This document shows, one piece after another, positions 61,616 to 64,000 of a stretch of DNA of 64,000 nucleotides. The DNA lies in NCBI GenBank assembly GCA_019359515.1, contig JAHHHC010000007.1, positions 124,001-188,000 on the forward strand. The letters run 5' to 3'. The stretch's first letter is position 1. Every line of letters starts with the position of its first letter. This DNA is from Desmonostoc vinosum HA7617-LM4. Lineage in GTDB: Bacteria; Cyanobacteriota; Cyanobacteriia; Cyanobacteriales; Nostocaceae. Position numbers and translations under genes: made by a program. The notes under the pieces are model-generated. The model worked only from the letters and a program-made list of their open reading frames with translations, had not been told where the DNA came from and did no database searches.

Positions 61616-61782
61616 AGACCTCTTGCAAAAGTCGGATACTCGCCAGAAAATAAATTTTCTGGCTGATAACTCAAGTCGGTTTCAACCGACTAATAACAGT
61701 ATTTTTAGTCCGTTTCAACGGACTTTTGCTATTAGGCAGAGACTTGAGTCTCTGACGGTTCAAGTATTTTTGCAAGAAGTCT
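61616..61782. repeat. 167-bp MITE with four hairpins, copy 2 (inverted)
   Basis: It has the same length, ends (AGACCTCTTGCAAAAG; TTTTTGCAAGAAGTCT) and hairpin series as 44435-44601, in the opposite direction, flanked by TA on both sides. The two copies differ at only a few bases, so the element was active recently. Confidence 0.9.
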
Positions 61783-61936
61783 ATTGAATAACACTCTTCC
61801 ATCACTCTCATGAGAGTGATGGAAGAACGTTAATGCAAATATTCTTATCAGTGGGACTTAGACAAAAAGTAGCCTGAAAAAACTCTTAAACGTATATATG
61901 AAAAGGCTTTGACATCGTTTTACCTAGTTTACTGAT

Positions 61937-62044
61937 ATACAGCACTTTGCAAGTAAATGAAGTACACATCTTAATATGATAAATTTTGTGGGGTGGGCAT
62001 CCTGCCCGCCCTTGTGTACTTCATTCAGATGAAATGTGCTGTAT
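61937..62044. repeat. 108-bp MITE with about 32-bp imperfect inverted ends
   Basis: The left end ATACAGCACTTTGCAAGTAA (continuing ATGAAGTACACA) pairs with the right end TGTGTACTTCATTC (continuing AGATGAAATGTGCTGTAT). The outer 9 and inner 13 bases match perfectly. The centre holds GGGTGGGCATCCTGCCCGCCC. It is non-coding. No second copy lies in the window. Confidence 0.75.
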
Positions 62045-62164
62045 CTAGGTTTCAAGCATTTTTGAGCGAGGAGTGTATTTTCCTTGCCCTGTATAGGTTT
62101 GAGCCTTGTTTCTGTCTCAAAAATGTTTAAGTCCCGTTAGTTTTATTTACACTTTATGATAGAT

Positions 62165-62198
62165 TAGATCCCCAACTTTTTTAAAAGTCGGGGATCTA
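62165..62198. terminator. Hairpin downstream of the adhesin gene
   Basis: A 16-bp stem with one mismatch (TAGATCCCCAACTTTT with AAAAGTCGGGGATCTA) lies 42 bp after the stop of the adhesin gene. No T run follows on the minus strand. It may be a terminator or another small repeat, since the GATCCCCGACTT motif also appears at 10367. Confidence 0.45.
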
Positions 62199-62239
62199 AA
62201 ACTCTTGATTTTCACAAATAAAATTAAGCTTTAATTAGA

Positions 62240-64000
62240 TCAACGACACTCGCGACTCATCACCAATTCCCCAGTTGCTAGTCGATATACTCCTTGCGGT
62301 TCCACAATTGGATCGCCTTTTTTCCACGAACTAGGTATACTACTGTTCGTGACATTCTGCACATCACCCGTATGATAGCTAGAAGCTACAGCCTCACCAG
62401 GACGACTAGGTAAACTACCAATACCAGTAATCGTAAAAGCCCCTTCTTGCTTAGAACTACGAGCAATGCAACTATTAGCAATTAGGGCGTTAGTATCAAT
62501 GAGATTGTTTTGTAATTCTGTTAGACTATTTTGGATAAAACTAATATCAGGTACACCAATGATATTGCCAGAAATTGCACCACTGGCATTAATATCAGAA
62601 CTACTATTATTATTTAGTGATTGAAGGCTATTACTATTAGTTAATGTTTGTCTAGGGTTAAATAGAGAATCACTAAATAAAACACGGGTGTTAAAAGTAA
62701 TATTACCACCTTGCCCCTCTGGTGCAAAGGCGAGAATGTCGCTATCTTCTAAAGCGATAATAGTATCAGCGGTGAGGAAAATATTACCACCTCTACCAAT
62801 ACCAGTAGATAAATTGGTGCGGATGTCGGTGTTATTTCGCAGGTTGATATTTCTCGCAGTAATATCAATATTGCCACCACCAGACTGTTCAGATCGGGCG
62901 GTGATAACGCCATTACTCCCATTAAAATTTTCCTTGGCAATAATATTAATATTTCCTGCTATACCTCTTCCTTCGCTGCGTGTAGAAACTAAGACGATAC
63001 TATTAGGCAAGTTTAAGTCAGTTGTAAATAGATTAAAGTTATTTGTGGATAGAGATATAGTTCCACCATCGCCAGTGGAAGCAGTAGTATTTGCACCTGC
63101 AAAGATGCCAGTGCGCCTATTTATGCTCGATGAAATAGTGACATTATCTGCATTGATGTTAATATCACCAGATTTACCATCGGCAATGGTTCCTGTAGTC
63201 ACCAGTCCACCATTAGATACCTCAAATACACGAGCATTAATTGTGATATTACCTCCTTTGCTAGAATTTTCTGTTAATGCAGATACAATACCTTCTTCTG
63301 CTGCACGGAAATAATCTGTGTTGATTATAATATCTCCTCCCTGACCAATTGCCCCCGTCCGGGTTTCAGTTGAGATAAAACTAGCAATTCCATCTGGATT
63401 AATTCCTGAGATAATCACAGCATCAGTAGCATTGATGCGAATAGTTGCACCCCTACCTTTTCCACCAGGTAGATCTGCTTCTACTCCAGAAATTTGAGCA
63501 TCAATTTGGCCACCATTAATTAAAGTAAGTTTCTGTGTTTCAATCTGAATATTACCAGCATTTCCTACAGCACCTACTCCCACCCGGCTATTAATGGTGC
63601 TATTGTCAAGGATTACCTCATTATTACTATTAATAAAGATCTTACCTGCATTTCCCTGACCAAAAGTTCCAGATGAAATATTACTGTTTGTTAGCTGCAA
63701 ACGTTTGGTATTAATTGTTAAATCTCCACCACTACCTGTATTGGAAACATCAATACCGAAAGGTGTAACTCCTGTAAATATAACGTTACGATTTTCAGGA
63801 TTTGAGCTAATTAACTCAACAAATTCTGATGCATCGATATTGATGTTACCAGCATTACCGCCTAAATTACCATTAGCTTGTACGCCGATGAAACCACCAT
63901 TTCTCATAATGAAATTTTTGGTTTTTAGTGTTATGTTACCTCCACGACTTGAACTGCTTGTTGTTGCCAAAAAACCAGTTGTTGTATCTGCTGCATCTTT
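62240..64000 (-). CDS. Filamentous haemagglutinin-type (TpsA) adhesin, 5' end outside window
   Basis: The open frame continues unbroken to the window edge (587 codons visible, including the stop). An internal TTG at 63970 is not a real start. The sequence is a beta-helix of degenerate GGNITL/GNIxI repeats (SRGGNITLKTKNF, GNAGNINIDASEF, GSGDININADNVTISS). It ends in a Cys-containing cap (NSCIARSSKQEGAFTITG) and VYRLATGELVMSRECR, as in cyanobacterial two-partner-secretion exoproteins. Such proteins start with a haemagglutination-activity domain and are exported by a TpsB/FhaC pore, both expected upstream of this window. The role is inferred as surface adhesion. Confidence 0.88.
   Translation of the reverse strand, partial: KDAADTTTGFLATTSSSSRGGNITLKTKNFIMRNGGFIGVQANGNLGGNAGNINIDASEFVELISSNPENRNVIFTGVTPFGIDVSNTGSGGDLTINTKRLQLTNSNISSGTFGQGNAGKIFINSNNEVILDNSTINSRVGVGAVGNAGNIQIETQKLTLINGGQIDAQISGVEADLPGGKGRGATIRINATDAVIISGINPDGIASFISTETRTGAIGQGGDIIINTDYFRAAEEGIVSALTENSSKGGNITINARVFEVSNGGLVTTGTIADGKSGDININADNVTISSSINRRTGIFAGANTTASTGDGGTISLSTNNFNLFTTDLNLPNSIVLVSTRSEGRGIAGNINIIAKENFNGSNGVITARSEQSGGGNIDITARNINLRNNTDIRTNLSTGIGRGGNIFLTADTIIALEDSDILAFAPEGQGGNITFNTRVLFSDSLFNPRQTLTNSNSLQSLNNNSSSDINASGAISGNIIGVPDISFIQNSLTELQNNLIDTNALIANSCIARSSKQEGAFTITGIGSLPSRPGEAVASSYHTGDVQNVTNSSIPSSWKKGDPIVEPQGVYRLATGELVMSRECR

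Noticed and set aside
63941-63970. A start codon for the adhesin at the TTG at 63970
   Set aside because: The reading frame is open through to the window edge and the protein repeats continue, so the true start lies outside the window.

Overview
The window reads as a chromosomal stretch of a filamentous, probably heterocyst-forming cyanobacterium (Nostocales: Nostoc, Tolypothrix, Calothrix or a relative). Three things point there. The HIP1 octamer GCGATCGC recurs throughout. Heptamer tandem repeats (GGGGACT/GGGGATT) and dense small palindromic repeats or MITEs fill the intergenic spaces. The gene content is also typical: PAM68, cyanobacterial Hfq, DUF2301, TIGR04283-type glycosyltransferase, many Uma2 genes, giant TPR proteins and two-partner-secretion adhesins. 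No rRNA, tRNA, CRISPR array, prophage or complete insertion sequence was recognised. All functions are inferred from reading the sequence; no database search was run.

Layout. 1-11 kb: the start of a DAHP synthase gene (cut by the window edge), rpsO-PAM68, a three-gene cassette (protease-dead HtrA-like protein, intact HtrA-like protease, atypical LuxR-type regulator), egtD, trmJ, a membrane-anchored beta-lactamase-fold protein, and DUF2301-dprA. 10.3-11.1 kb is a repeat graveyard with a transposase tail. 11.5-23 kb: ilvB with a C-terminal zinc ribbon, a 17-repeat TPR protein, three near-identical tandem Uma2 genes, a glycosyltransferase, two TVP38/TMEM64 membrane proteins, a cold-type RRM protein and a mercuric-reductase-like flavoprotein. 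23-34 kb: a PA14/Calx-beta/sugar-dehydrogenase exoprotein, mgtE, a lone DUF433 gene, dapF and hfq (divergent), and a Kef-type antiporter. 34-44 kb: glgB, small secreted proteins, a division pair (FtsL-like plus FtsI), a haem-oxygenase-fold diiron candidate and a methyltransferase. 44-56 kb: a GCS2-family ligase, an unknown gene pair, more Uma2 genes, acs, a DUF1778/GNAT toxin-antitoxin pair, a TPR lipoprotein-like or secreted protein, and a MarR-MFS efflux pair with a visible operator.

56.7-60 kb is the most novel part. Two small proteins share an IKIN-type N-terminus and a Gly-Gly site like double-glycine RiPP or bacteriocin precursors. They lie among a predicted outer-membrane beta-barrel protein and a TPR-like protein, all on the minus strand. 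One of the precursors is only 53 codons long. The right edge holds a retropepsin-like protease gene, two MITEs and the C-terminal part of a large haemagglutinin-type (TpsA) adhesin.

A recurring theme is repeats built into genes. MITE or repeat ends supply stop codons (Kef antiporter, the 46.8 kb gene) and a ribosome binding site (second TVP38 gene). Heptamer arrays begin flush with two stop codons. Intergenic-type repeat sequence appears in frame inside dapF and a glycosyltransferase gene.
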